Origin: Panopea generosa
Lineage: Eukaryota; Mollusca; Bivalvia; Adapedonta; Hiatellidae
Assembly (NCBI GenBank): GCA_029582155.1
Contig: CM055903.1
Coordinates: 35,320,353 to 35,384,352, forward strand
DNA length: 64,000 nt
Direction: 5' to 3'
Positions 47,808-63,300 of the stretch are shown here, piece by piece (within the stretch, counting starts at the first letter, position 1; each line of letters starts with the position of its first letter). The notes under the pieces were generated by a model. It searched no databases and was not told the DNA's origin. It worked only from the letters and a program-made list of their open reading frames with translations. Both the position numbers and the translations under genes were made by a program.

Positions 47808-49192
47808 TTTATATACAACAATCTCGATATTTCGTCCAGTTTTCTCTGATTCCAAAAACAAAACAACAAAGACAAAAAGGTTGGTATCAAATGTCAAATG
47901 CATATTTTCCATTTAACTTAATAGATGTGCTATTACAAAATAGTTATTCAAATTCGATATCATTGATTTTGTATCAATTTGTTCAAACCAAATTCAAATC
48001 GATTTCACACAGAGCTGTTGACAGAGAAAACATTACAACATTACTTATTTCACGTCAAAGCGGACATCGTCAATTCCCATTTTTTATGCACACCTTAACT
48101 GTTACTTTCTTTCATAACTTCTTTTCTATTCACCGCCTCAATGGATATTCATCGGTATACAGGCAATGTCGTAGAGAACGTAGAATTTTAATATGATTTA
48201 TAAACTTAAAACAATCTCTCCTAAAATCTTGCCTCGCGGAAGCTTTTTTCAAATTGCTATCGTAATTTTCAAGTTAGTTTCATACAATAAATTTATTCAC
48301 GATTGATATCAAACTTGTTTGATGTTTTCTTAACGGTAGAGGAACTCATAAAATGATATGAAGCGCATTTTTTTTTACAAAAATAAAATTACGAATATGC
48401 ATGAAGTAATGGTAACTCGGTTTGCGTCGACACGGCTGTAAAAGATGCATAAAAATCAAAATACGTTGCCTTTACGGCAAACTAATCAGCCTGAAATCCG
48501 AAACATGTGCCACTCTTTCTATTTATTGAATCTGCGTAATGCTCAAAGATCGATTAAAAAATGCACACAATAGGTATATAATCAGCAGTTTATCTTTTCA
48601 AAATGTATGTAAATATCTCAGCTGAGCGTGTGTAACTTATTTGAATGTTAAACGCGAAACTGTCGAAATTTTCAACGCAACTACGACATCTCAATCCAAC
48701 TGCAACGGTATTTTTGGGTTCTTTGGGTACTATACGCGTCTCTTTCATTTTATATCAACGGTTATTGATATTATACCTGAATAAAATGAGAAAGCAAAAT
48801 ATCATTTCATTACAGTAAAGTAACTCTAAAACGATATTTTAATAATAGAGTGGCTATATAAATGTTCGAATCCATTATGGAGCAGGTGAGCGTAAAACAA
48901 GATTTGGGGCGTCCTATTCAGGCGAGTGCCGGCCCCAGCTGGGAGGCTTTTCCGTTCCCATTCAAGCCACTTTATTCAGATATTATGCGGTAGAGGGTTT
49001 TTAGCTCAATATCATTTCAAAGTCTTTCGAGCGAACGACTATAAATTAAATAGCATTTAAAGTAACACCTATTAATCATTGCTTGGTTATCCGGGGTACA
49101 TGGGAACATTGGATTTAATATATCCTTGAATTGGATATATATACATATAATATCTTAATTTTGCCGTAGACCGACGGCGTGCGTGTATTGCA
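47808..49192. other. No recognised gene
   Basis: AT-rich apart from a GC-richer patch at 48870-48975. There a 38-codon frame (48877-48993) carries a good donor-like GCAGGTGAGC near its start. This is too little to call an exon. Confidence 0.4.
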
Positions 49193-52100
49193 TTATAGAC
49201 TCATATCAGATCTACAAACAGCATAGACTCATATCAGATCTACAGACAGAATATGCTCTTATTAGATCTACCAACAGTATAGAAATTTAAGATCTACTAA
49301 CTGTAAAGACGCATATCAGATCTACCAACAGTAAAGACTCATATAAAATCTTGAAACAGTATAAACCCATATCAGATATACAAACAGTATAGACTTCTAT
49401 CAGATCTACCAATAGTAAAGACTCATATCAGATCTTCAAACAGTATAGACTCATATCAGATCAACAAACAGTATAGACTCATATCAGATCAACAAACAGT
49501 ATAGACTCATATCAGATCTACAGACAGTATATACTCATAAAAGATCTACCAACAGTATAGACATATCAGATCTACCAACTGTAAAGACCCATTTCAGATC
49601 TACAAACAGTATATACTCATATCAGATCTACAAACAGTATAGAGTCATATCAGATCTACAAACAGTATAGAGTCATATCAGATATACAAACAGTATATAC
49701 TCATATCAGATCTACTAACAGTATAGACTCTTATCAAATCTACAAACAGTATAGACTCATATCATATCTACCAACAGTATAGACTCATATCAGATCTACA
49801 AACAGTATAGACTCATATCAGATTTACTAACAGTATAGACTCTTATCAAATCTACAAACAGTATAGACTCATTTCAGATCTACTAACAATACAGACTCAT
49901 ATAAGATCTACCAACAGTAAAGACTCATATCAGATCTACAAACAATATAGATTCATATCAGATCTACCAACAATATAGACTCTGATCAGATCTACCAACA
50001 ATAAAGACTCATATCAGATATGCAAACAGTAGAGACTCATATCAGATCTACAAACAGTTTAGACTCATATAAGATCTACCAACAGTATTGACTCATATCA
50101 GATCTACCAACAGTTTAGACTCATATCAGATCTTCCAACAGTATAGACTCATATCAGATCTACAAACAGTAAAGACTCATATCAGATCTACCAACAGTAT
50201 AGACTCATATCAGATCTACAAACAGTATAGACTCATATCAGATATACAAACAGTATAGACTCATATCAGATCTACAAACAGTATAGAGTCATATCAGATC
50301 TACAAACAGTATAGACCCATATCAGATCAACCAACAGTATTGACTCATATCAGATCTACCAACAGTATTGACTCATATCAGATATACAAACAGTAAAGAC
50401 TCATATCAGACATACACACAACAAAGACCCAGATTAGACCTACAAACACTATAGACCTAGATCAGACCTGCAAACACTATAGATCCATATCAGACCTGCA
50501 AACACTATAGACCATGATCAGACCTGCAAACACTTTAGATCCAAACAGGCCTGCAAACAGTATAGACCCAGATCAGACCTGCAAACACAATAGACCATAA
50601 TCTGATATGAAAACAGTTTAAACCTAGATCAGATCTGCAAACAATATAGACCTAGATCAGACCTCGGACAATATATATCCAGACCAGATCTGCAAAAACT
50701 GTAGACACATATTTGACCTGCAAACACTATAGACCCTGATCAGACCTGCAAACACTATAGACCCAGATCAGAAATGCAAACACTGTAGACACATATCAGA
50801 CCTGCAAACACTATAGACCCTGACCAGTCCTGCAAACATTATAGACCCAGATCAGATATGCAAACACTATAGACACATATCAGACCTGCAAACACTATAG
50901 ACACTGATCAGACCTGCAAATAGTATATACCCAGATCAGATCTACAAACACTTGAGACCTAGATAAGACCTGCAAACACTATAGACTCTGATCAGACCTG
51001 CAAACAGTACTGACCCTTATCAAACCTGCAAACACCAAAGACCCTGATCAGGCCTGCAAACACTACAGATGCAGATCAAACCTGCAAACAGTATAGACCC
51101 AGATCAGATCTGCAAATACTTTAGACCCAGATCAATCCTGCAAACACTATAGACCCAGATCAAATCTGCAAACAGTATAGACCCAGATCTAATCTACAAA
51201 TACAATTGACCCTGATCAGATCTGCAAACACTATAGACCCAGATCAGATCTGCAAACAGTATAGACCCAGATCCGATCTGCAAACACTATACACTAACAT
51301 CAGACCTGTAAACACTATAGACCCAGATTAGATCTACGAACACTATAGACCCAGATCAGATCTACAAACACTATACACTAAGATCAGACCTGTAAACACT
51401 ATTGACCCAGATCAGATCTACACACTATAGACCCAGATCAGATCTACAAACACTATAGACCCAGATCAGATCTGCAAACACTTTAGACACAGATCGGACC
51501 TGCAATCAGTATAGACCCAGATCAGACCTTCAAACACTATACACTTAGATCAGACCTTCCAACACTATAGACCCAGATCAGATCTGCAAACACTATAGAC
51601 CCAGATCAGATCTACACACACTATAAACCCATATCAGATCTATACACACTATAGACCCAGATCAGATCTGCAAACACTATAGACCCAGATCAGATCTACA
51701 AACACTATAGACCTAGATCAGATCTACAAATACTATACACGAAGCTTAGACCTGTAAACACTATACACCCAGATCAGATCTACAAACACTATTGACCCAG
51801 ATCAGATCTACAAACACTATAGACCCAGATCAGATCTACAAACACTATACACTAAGATCAGACCTGTAAACACTATAAACCCAGATCAGACCTTCAAACA
51901 CTATTGATCCCAGATCAGACCTACAAACATTATAGACCCAGATCAGATCAACAAACACTATAGACACATATAAGATCTGCAAACACTATAGACAAAGATC
52001 AAACATGCAAACATTATAGACCCTGATCAGATCTGCAAACACTATAGACACAGATCAGATCTTCAAACACTATAGACCCAGATCAGATCTACAAACACTA

Positions 52101-52636
52101 TAAACCCAGATCAGATCTGCAAACACTATATACCCAGATCAAATCTGCGAACAGTATAAACCCAGATCAGATCTACAAACACAATACACTAAGATCAGAC
52201 CTGTAAACACCATAGACCCAGATCAGATTTACAAACACTGTAGGCACAGATCGGACCTGCAATCATTATTAACCCATATCAGACCTTCAAACATTATAGA
52301 CCCAGATCAGATCTACAAACACTATACACCCAGATCAGACCTTCAAACACTATTGACCCAGATCATATCTACAAACACTATAGACCAAGATCAGATCTAC
52401 AAACACCTAAGACCCTGATCAGGCCTGCAGACACTACATACCAAGATCAGATCAGCAAACATTATAGACCCAGGTTAGATATGCAAACACTATAGATCCA
52501 GATCAGATCTACAAACACTATAGACCCTTATCAGGCCTGCAGACACTACATACCCAGATCAGATCTGCAAACACTCTTGACCCAGATCAGACTTGCAAAC
52601 AGTTATATATCCAAATCAGATCTACAAACACTGTAG
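49193..52636 (+). repeat. 28-bp minisatellite array with two variant domains, about 120 units
   Basis: Left domain (49193 to about 50405): unit ACTCATATCAGATCTACAAA plus CAGTATAG. Right domain (about 50405-52636): unit ACCCAGATCAGATCTGCAAA plus CACTATAG. The switch occurs over two or three units near 50400-50450. The period is not divisible by 3 and no long frames occur. Confidence 0.95.
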
Positions 52637-52727
52637 AGCGAAAGATATGATCTTATATAATTCTACTTTAGAGCTTATATCGAAGTGGAGCTCAAATAAA
52701 TGTGTATTTATAGATCAAAAGTCAAAG

Positions 52728-52898
52728 TGGGACGATAGTGCAGTGGATAGAGTTTTGCCGCTCACACCAGAGGTTGCTGGTTCCATCTCTAGCTCGACAC
52801 GACGCCTCTAAAAACAATACTTATCCAGGCAGCGGGCTCCAGAGCGGTTTATATAAGCTTTCTTCACAATCGATCTAAAATGAAGATTAGTATAAACC
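52728..52898 (+). mobile_element. tRNA-derived SINE, copy 2
   Basis: Head GATAGTGCAGTGGATAGAG, TTGCCGCTCAC, GAGGTTGCTGGTTCCATCTC. Body CCAGGCAGCGGGCTCCAGAG, TATAAGCTTTCTTCACAATC, GATCTAAAATGAAG and AGTATAAACCA. Full-length relative to copy 1, with a mutated B-box. It lies 90 bp after the 28-bp array. Confidence 0.75.
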
Positions 52899-53379
52899 AC
52901 AAACCAAAAGTCTTAACTAGTTACTAGCTGCCAGGCCAGAACATGGTCAGGGCCTGCATGTACCACATGCTGTTTTACTAAGCGTTGAGTGGATTTAAAA
53001 CATTTATCAGTGTCAGCCCAAAGTCAATATCTGTCTTATATTGATTTGCAGTCATATCGTTATTTATTGACTTCAATCACTTGATAGTTCTAAATCTGAC
53101 TGATATAATACTTAACACTCTTCATTTTGAAAAGCAGAAGTCTTTTTCAATAAAGTGCCAGTTATAAGAAGGGCTTAAGTAATGTTTACGTTGTTTAATT
53201 GTAAACCAGACAAATACCGCTTCTATAAGTTGTTTGTACGATGCTCTTCATCCCCAAACCACAGTTATTGTGTGTTCGTGGTTTCTTAGTTGTACGCTGC
53301 GTTTCTGAGAAAAAATCAGGTACGATTGTAATTAAGGAGCACGATGTTTATTCATTTCAACACCATTGGAACTCTTGTT
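52899..53379. other. No recognised feature
   Basis: Spacer between a SINE and the 22-bp array. Confidence 0.5.
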
Positions 53380-54217
53380 ACTGAACATTTGAACGTTTGA
53401 ACACTTATAAATGGGAACTTGAACACTTATAAATGAACATTTGAACCGTGCCTTATAAATGGGTATTTGAACACTTATAACTGAACATTTGAACACTCGT
53501 AACTGAATATTTGAACACTTATAACTGAACATTTGAAACACGTAACTGAACATTTGAACACTTATAAATGGATATTTGATTACTCATAACTGAACATATG
53601 AACACTTATAACTAAATATTTGAACACTTATAAATGAACATTTGAACCGTACCTTATAAATAAGTATTTGATCACTTATAACTGAACATTGGATCACTCA
53701 TAACTGAACATTTGAACACTTATAAATGGACATTTGAACACTCATAACTGAACATTTGAACACTTATAACTGAACCTTTGAACACTTATAAATAGGCATT
53801 TGTACACTCATAACTGAACATTTGAACACTTATAACTGAACATTTGAACCGTGCCTTATAAATGGGCATTTGGACACTCAATTCTGAACATTTGAATCCT
53901 TATAACTGAACATTTGAACACTTATAACTGAACATTTGAAAACTTATAAATGGGCATTTGAACATTTATAAATGAGTATTTAAATATCTATAACTAACCA
54001 TTTGAGCACATTTAGCTGAGCATTTTAACATTTATAGTTGAACATTTGAACACTGATAACTGGAAATTTAAACATTTATAACTGAACATTAGAATGCTTA
54101 TAACTGAACATTTGGACACTGATAATTGAACGTTTGAAAATGTATCAATGAACATTTGGACAATGATAACTGAATATTTGAACACTTATACCTGAATATT
54201 TGAACACTTATAACTGA
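53380..54217 (+). repeat. 22-bp minisatellite, about 38 units
   Basis: The unit is AACATTTGAACACTTATAAC plus TG. Variants include AAATGGGCATTTG and an occasional longer unit with CCGTGCCTTATAAATGGG (about 53447, 53647, 53848). Those are roughly 200 bp apart, which suggests a weak higher-order period. Confidence 0.93.
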
Positions 54218-54319
54218 AAAATAAATGAACAATCAATTATTGGAAAGGTAAAATTATTTCACATTTGACATTTGAAGGTCCAGCACAGGCTTCATGTACA
54301 CAGTTATATAAACATATAA

Positions 54320-57300
54320 TGTGCGATGTCGTATAATACAGAACGTGTACACATATACATATATAAGCGGCCCATGCACAAAGTCGTATAATATAGCTCG
54401 TATAAAGAAGTGATACAACAAAGCATGTACGAAGTCGTATAGTACTGATCATGTGCAAAGTCATCAAGTACATACTATGTACGGAGTCGTATGATACAAT
54501 TTATCTACGGAAGAAATAGTACAGACCATATACGAAGTCGTATAGTACAGACCATATACGAAGTCGTATAGTACAGACAATATACGAAGTCGTATAGAAC
54601 AGATCATGTATAAGGTCGTATAATACAGATCATGTTAAAAAGTATTAATGCATGCATATACAAAGTTGTATATTGCATACCATGCACGAAGTCGTATAAT
54701 ACAGATCATGTATGGAAGTAATCATACAGAGCATATACAAAGTCGTAGAGTACAGACCATGCACGAAGTCCTATGATACAGATCATGTAAGGAAGTAATC
54801 ATACAGAACATATACAAAGTCGTATAGTACAGACCATTCACGAAGTCATCTGATTCAGATCATGTAAGGAAGTAATCATACAGAGCATATACAAAGTCGT
54901 AGAGTACAGACCATGCACGAAGTCATCTGATACAGATCATGTAAGGAAGTAATCATACAGAGCATATACAAAGTCGTAGAGTACAGACCATGCACGAAGT
55001 CATCTGATACAGATCATGTAAGGAAGTAATCATACAGAGCATATACAAAGTCGTAGAGTACAGATCCATGCAGGAAGTCATCTGATACAGATCATGTAAG
55101 GAAGTGATCATACAGAGCATATACAAAGTCGTAGAGTACAGACCATGCACGAAGTCATCTGATACAGATCATGTAAGGAAGTAATCATACAGAGCATATA
55201 CAAAGTCGTATAGTACAGACCATGCACGAAGTCATCTGATACAGATCATGGAAGGAAGTAATCATACAGAGCATATACAAAGTCGTAGAGTACAGACCAT
55301 GCACGAAGTCCTATGATACAGATCATGTAAGGAAGTAATCATACAGAACATATACAAAGTCGTATAGTACAGACCATTCACGAAGTCATCTGATTCAGAT
55401 CATGTAAGGAAGTAATCATACAGAGCATATACAAAGTCGTAGAGTACAGACCATGCACGAAGTCATCTGATACAGATCATGTAAGGAAGTAATCATACAG
55501 AGCATATACAAAGTCGTAGAGTACAGACCATGCACGAAGTCATCTGATACAGATCATGTAAGGAAGTAATCATACAGAGCATATACAAAGTCGTAGAGTA
55601 CAGACCATGCAGGAAGTCATCTGATACAGATCATGTAAGGAAGTGATCATACAGAGCATATACAAAGTCGTATAGTACAGACCATGCACGAAGTCATCTG
55701 ATACAGATCATGGAAGGAAGTAATCATACAGAGCATATACAAAGTCGTAGAGTACAGACCATGCACGAAGTCATCTGATACAGATCATGGAAGGAAGTGA
55801 TCATACAGAGCATATACAAAGTCGTAGAGTACAGACCATGCACGAAGTCATCTGATACAGATCATGTAAGGAAGTAATCATACAGAGCATATACAAAGTC
55901 GTAGAGTACAGACCATGCACGAAGTCATCTGATACAGATCATGGAAGGAAGTAATCATACAGAGCATATACAAAGTCGTAGAGTACAGACCATGCACGAA
56001 GTCATCTGATACAGATCATGTAAGGAAGTAATCATACAGAGCATATACAAAGTCGTATAGTACAGACCGTGCAGGAAGTCATCTGATACAGATCATGTAA
56101 GGAAGTAATCATACAGAGCATATACAAAGTCGTAGAGTACAGACCATGCACGAAGTCGTGTGATACAGATCATGTAAGGAAGTAATCATACAGAGCATTA
56201 CAAAGTCGTAGAGTACAGACCATGCACGAAGTCGTATGATACAGATCATGTAAGGAAGTAATCATACAGAGCATATACACAGTCGTATAGTAAAGACCAT
56301 GCACGAAGTCGTCAGATACAGATCATGTAAGGAAGTAATCATACAAAGCATATACAAAGTCGTATAGTACAGACCATGCACGAAGTCGTTTGATACAGAT
56401 CAGGTAAGGAAGTAATCGTACAGAGCATATACAAAGTCGTAGAGTACAGACTATATACGGAGTCGTATAATACAGACCATGCACAGAAGTAATCATACAG
56501 AGCATATACAAAGTCGTAGAGTACAGACCATGCACGAAGTAGTATGATACAGATCATGTAAGGAAGTAATCATACAGAGCATATAAAAAGTCGTAGAATA
56601 CAGACCATGCACGAGGTCGTATAATACAGACCGTGAACGTAAGTAATCATACAGAACATATACAATGTCGTAGAGTACAGACCATTCACGAAGTCGTATA
56701 ATACAGATCATGTAAGGAAGTAATCATGAAGAGCATACAAAAGTCTTAGAGTACAGTTCATGCACGAAGACGTATAATACAGACCGTGTACGAAAGTAAT
56801 CATACAGAGCATATACAAAGTCGTAGAGTACAGACCATATACGAAGTCGTATAGTACAGACCATATACGAAGTCGTATAGTACAGACCATGTACGAGGTC
56901 GTATTATACAGATCATGAAAAGAAGTAATTAGACAGAGCTTATACAAAGTCGTAGAGTACAGATCATGTAAGAAGTCGTATAATACAGATCAAGTAAGGA
57001 AGTAATTATACAGAGCATATACAAAGTCGTATAGTACAAACCATCCACGAAGTCGTATGATACAGATCATTTTCAGAAGTAATCATACAGAGCATATACA
57101 AAGTCATAGAGTACAGACCATGCACGAGGTCGTATAATACAGACCGTGTACGAAAGTAATCATACAGAGCATAATTATACAGAGTCGTATAGTACAGACC
57201 ATGCACGAAGTCGTAAGATACAGATCATGTAAGGAAATAATCATACAGATCATATACAAGTCGTAGAGTACAGACCATGCACGAAGTCGTGTGATACAGA

Positions 57301-60300
57301 TCATGTAAGGAATTAATCAAACAGAGCATGTACAAAGTCGTATAATACATACAATTCACGAATTCGTATGCTACAGATCATGTAACGAAGTAATCATACA
57401 GAGCAAATACAAAGTCGTATAATACAGACCATGCACGAAGTCGTATAATACAGAGCATATACAAAGTCGTAGAGTACAGACCATGCAAGGAGTCGTATGA
57501 TACTGATCATGTAAGGAAATAATCATACAGATCATATACAAAGTTGTATAGTACAGACCATGCACGAAGTCGTGTGATACAGATCATGTAAGGAAGTAAT
57601 CATACAGAGCATATACAAAGTCGTAGAGTACAGACCATGCAGGAAGTCATCTGATACAGATCATGTAAGGAAGTAATCATACAGAGCATATACAAAGTCG
57701 TAGAGTACAGACCATATACGAAGTCGTATAGTACAGACCATATACGAAGTCATATAGTACAGACCATGTACGAGGTCGTATTATACAGATCCTGAAAAGA
57801 AGTAATTAGACAGAGCATATACAAAGTCGTAGAGTACAGATCATGTACGAAGTCGTATAATACAGATCAAGTAAGGAAGTAATTATACAGAGCATATACA
57901 AAGTCGTAGAGTACAGACCATGCACGAGGTCGTATAATACAGACCGTGTACGAAAGTAATCATACAGACCATATACGAAGTCATATAGTACAGACCATAT
58001 ACGAAGTCGTATAGTACAGACCATGTACGAGGTCGTATTATACAGATCATGAAAGGAAGTAATTATACAGAGCATATACAAAGTCGTAGAGTACAGATCA
58101 TGTACGAAGTCGTATAATACAGATCAAGTAAGGAAGTAATTATACAGAGCATATACAAAGTCGTATAGTACAAACCATGCACGAAGTCGTATGATACAGA
58201 TCATTTTCAAAAGTAATCAGTACACAGCATATGCAAAGTCGTAGAGTATAGACCATGCACGAAGTCATATAATACAGATCATGTACGGAAGAATTCATAC
58301 AGAGCATAATTATACAGAGTCGTATAGTACAGACCATGCACGAAGTCATATAATACAGATCATGTAAGGAAGTAATCATACAGAGCATAATTATACAGAG
58401 TCGTATAGTACAGACCATGCACGAAGTCGTAAGATACAGATCATGTAAGGAAATAATCATACAGAGCATATACAAAGTGGTAGAGTACAGACCATGCACG
58501 AAGTCATATGATACAGATCATGTAGGGAAGTAATCATACAGATCATATACAAAGTCGTAGAAGTACAGACCATGCACGAAGTCGTGTGATACAGATCATG
58601 TAAGGAATTAATCAAACAGAGCATGTACAAAATCGTATAATACATACAATTCACGAATTCGTATGCTACAGATCATGTAACGAAGTAATCATACAGAGCA
58701 AATGCAAAGTCTTATAATACAGACCATGAACGAAGTCGTATAATACAGACCATATACAAAGTCGTAGAGTACAGACCATGCAAGGAGTCGTGAGATACTG
58801 ATCATGTAAGGAAATAATCATACAGATCATATACAAAGTTGTATAGTACAGACCATGCACGAAGTCGTGTGATACAGATCATGTAAGGAAGTAATCATAC
58901 AGAGCATATACAAAGTCGTAGAGTACAGACCATGCACGAAGTCATCTGATACAGATCATGTAAGGAAGTAATCATACAGAGCATATACAAAGTCGTAGAG
59001 TACAGACCATGCACGAAATCGTATGATACAGATCATGTAAGGAAGTAATCATACAGAGCATATACAAAGTCGTAGAGTACAGACCATGCACGAAGTCATC
59101 TGATACAGATCATGGAAGGAAGTAATTATACAGAGCATATACAAAGTCGTAGAGTACAGACCATGCAGGAAGTCATCTGATACAGATCATGTAAGGAAGT
59201 AATCATACAGATCATATACAAAGTCGTAGAGTACAGACCATGCACGAAGTCATCTGATACAGATCATGTAAGGAAGTAATCATACAGAGCATATACAAAG
59301 TCGTAGAGTACAGACCATGCAGGAAGTCATCTGATACAGATCATGGAAGGAAGTAATTATACAGAGCATATACAAAGTCGTAGAGTACAGACCATGCACG
59401 AGGTCGTATGATACAGATCATGTTCGGAAGTAATCATACAGAGCACATACAAAGTCGTAGAGTACAGACCATGCACGAACTCATATGATACAGATCATGT
59501 AAGGAAGTAACCATACAGAGCATATACAAAGTCGTAGAGTACAGACCATGCACGAAGTCATATGATACAGATCATGTAAGGAAGTAATCATACAGAGCAT
59601 ATACAAAGTCGTAGAGTACAGACCATGCACGAAGTCATATGATACAGATCATGGAAGGAAGTAATTATACAGAGCATATACAAAGTCGTAGAGTACAGAC
59701 CGTGCAGGAAGTCGTGTGATACAGATCATGGAAGGAAGTAATCATACAGAGCATTACAAAGTCGTAGAGTACAGACCATGCACGAAGTCATATGATACAG
59801 ATCATGGAAGGAAGTAATCATACAGAGCATATACAAAGTCGTAGAGTACAGACCATGCACGAAGTCATATGATACAGATCATGGAAGGAAGTAATTATAC
59901 AGAGCATATACAAAGTCGTAGAGTACAGACCGTGCAGGAAGTCGTGTGATACAGATCATGGAAGGAAGTAATCATACAGAGCATTACAAAGTCGTAGAGT
60001 ACAGACCATGCACGAAGTCATATGATACAGATCATGGAAGGAAGCAATCATACAGAGCATATACAAAGTCGTAGAGTACAGACCGTGCAGGAAGTCGTGT
60101 AATACAGATCATGGAAGGAAGTAATCATACAGAGCATTACAAAGTCGTAGAGTACAGACCATGCACGAAGTCATATGATACAGATCATGGAAGGAAGTAA
60201 TCATACAGAGCATATACAAAGTCGTAGAGTACAGACCATGCACGAAGTCATCTGATACAGATCGTGTAAGGAAGTAATCATACAGAGCATATACAAAGTC

Positions 60301-63300
60301 GTAGAGTACAGACCATGCACGAAGTCATATGATACAGATCATGTAAGGAAGTAATTATACAGAGCATATACAAAGTCGTAGAGTACAGACCATGCAGGAA
60401 GTCATCTGATACAGATCATGTAAGGAAGTAATCATACAGAGCATATACAAAGTCGTAGAGTACAGACCATGCACGAAATCGTATGATACAGATCATGTAA
60501 GGAAGTAATCATACAGAGCATATACAAAGTCGTAGAGTACAGACCATGCACGAAGTCATCTGATACAGATCATGGAAGGAAGTAATTATACAGAGCATAT
60601 ACAAAGTCGTAGAGTACAGACCATGCACGAAGTCATCTGATACGGATCATGTAAGGAAGTAATCATACAGAGCATATACAAAGTCGTAGAGTACAGACCA
60701 TGCACGAAGTCATCTGATACAGATCATGTAAGGAAGTAATCATACAGAGCATATACAAAGTCGTAGAGTACAGACCATGCACGAAGTCATCTGATACAGA
60801 TCATGGAAGGAAGTAATTATACAGAGCATATACAAAGTCGTATAGTACAGACCATGCACGAGGTCGTATGATACAGATCATGTACGGAAGTAATCATACA
60901 GAGCATATACAAAGTCGTAGAGTACAGACCATGCACGAACTCATATGATACAGATCATGTAAGGAAGTAACCATACAGAGCATATACAAAGTCGTAGAGT
61001 ACAGACCATGCACGAAGTCATATGATACAGATCATGTAAGGAAGTAATCATACAGAGCATATACAAAGTCGTAGAGTACAGACCATGCACGAAGTCATAT
61101 GATACAGATCATGGAAGGAAGTAATTATACAGAGCATATACAAAGTCGTAGAGTACAGACCGTGCAGGAAGTCGTGTGATACAGATCATGGAAGGAAGTA
61201 ATCATACAGAGCATTACAAAGTCGTAGAGTACAGACCATGCACTAAGTCATATGATACAGATCATTGAAGGAAGTAATCATACAGAGCATATACAAAGTC
61301 GTAGAGTACAGACCATGCACGAAGTCATATGATACAGATCATGGAAGGAAGTAATTATACAGAGCATATACAAAGTCGTAGAGTACAAACCGTGCAGGAA
61401 GTCGTGTGATACAGATCACGGAAGGAAGTAATCATACAGAGCATTACAAAGTCGTAGAGTACAGACCATGCACGAAGTCATATGATACAGATCATGGAAG
61501 GAAGTAATCATACAGAGCATATACAAAGTCGTAGAGTACAGACCATGCAGGAATTCATCTGATACAGATCGTGTAAGGAAGTAATCATACAGAGCATATA
61601 CAAAGTCGTAGAGTACAGACCATGCACGAAGTCATCTGATACAGATCGTGTAAGGAAGTAATCATACAGAGCATTACAAAGTCGTAGAGTACAGACCATG
61701 CACGAAGTCATATGATACAGATCATGGAAGGAAGTAATTATACAGAGCATATACAAAGTCGTATAGTACAGATCATATACAAAGTCGTATAATACAGACC
61801 ATGCACGAAGTCGTGTAATACAGATCATGTAAGGAAGTAATCATACAGAGCATATACAAAGTCGTATAATACAGACCATGCAAGGAGTCGTATGATACAG
61901 ATCATGTAAGGAAGTAATCATACAGATCATATACAAAGTTGTATAGAACAGACCATGCACGAAGTCGTGTGATACAGATCATGTAAGAGTAATCATACAG
62001 ATCATGTACAAAGTCGTATAATACATACAATGCACGAATTCGTATGCTACAGATCATGTAACGAAGAAATCATACAGACCATGCACAAAGTCGTATGATA
62101 CTGATCATGTAAGGAAGTAATCATACAGATCATATACAAAGTTGTATAGTACAGACCATGCACGAAGTCGTGTGATACAGATCATGTAAGAGTAATCATA
62201 CAGATCATGTACAAAGTCGTATAATACAGACCATGCACGAAGTCGTGTAATACAGATCATGTAAGGAAGTAATCATACAGAGCATTACAAAGTCGTAGAG
62301 TACTGACCATGCACGAAGTCATATGATACAGATCATGGAAGGAAGTAATCATACAGAGCATATACAAAGTCGTAGAGTACAGACCATGCACGAAGTCATC
62401 TGATACAGATCATTTAAGGAAGTAATCATACAGAGCATATACAAAGTCGTAGAGTACAGACCGTGCAGGAAGTCATCTGATACAGATCATGGAAGGAAGT
62501 AATCATACAGAGCATATACAAAGTCGTAGAGTACAGACCGTGCACGAAGTCATCTGATACAGATCATGGAAGGAAGTAATTATACAGAGCATATACAAAG
62601 TCGTAGAGTACAGACCATGCACGAAGTCGTGTGATACAGATCATGGAAGGAAGTAATCATACAGAGCATTACAAAGTCGTAGAGTACAGACCATGCACGA
62701 AGTCATATGATACAGATCATGGAAGGAAGTAATTATACAGAGCATATACAAAGTCGTATAGTACAGATCATATACAAAGTCGTATAATACAGACCATGCA
62801 CGAAGTCGTGTAATACAGATCATGTAAGGAAGTAATCATACAGAGCATATACAAAGTCGTATAATACAGACCATGCAAGGAGTCGTATGATACAGATCAT
62901 GTAAGGAAGTAATCATACAGATCATATACAAAGTTGTATAGAATAGACCATGCACGAAGTCATCTGATACAGATCATGTAAGGAAGTAATCATACAGAGC
63001 ATATACAAAGTCGTAGAGTACAGACCATGCAGGAAGTCATCTGATACAGATCATGGAAGGAAGTAATTATACAGAGCATATACAAAGTCGTATAGTACAG
63101 ACCATGCACGAGGTCGTATGATACAGATCATGTACGGAAGTAATCATACAGAGCATATACAAAGTCGTAGAGTACAGACCATGCACGAACTCATATGATA
63201 CAGATCATGTAAGGAAGTAACCATACAGAGCATATACAAAGTCGTAGAGTACAGACCATGCACGAAGTCATATGATACAGATCATGGAAGGAAGTAATTA

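Noticed and set aside
47420-47912. Thr/His/Ser/Leu repeat protein on the minus strand
   Set aside because: Translation of the (TGAG)n microsatellite.
48877-48993. Small GC-richer exon with a donor-like GCAGGTGAGC
   Set aside because: Only 38 codons, no similarity recognised, and the donor lies near the start of the frame rather than its end.
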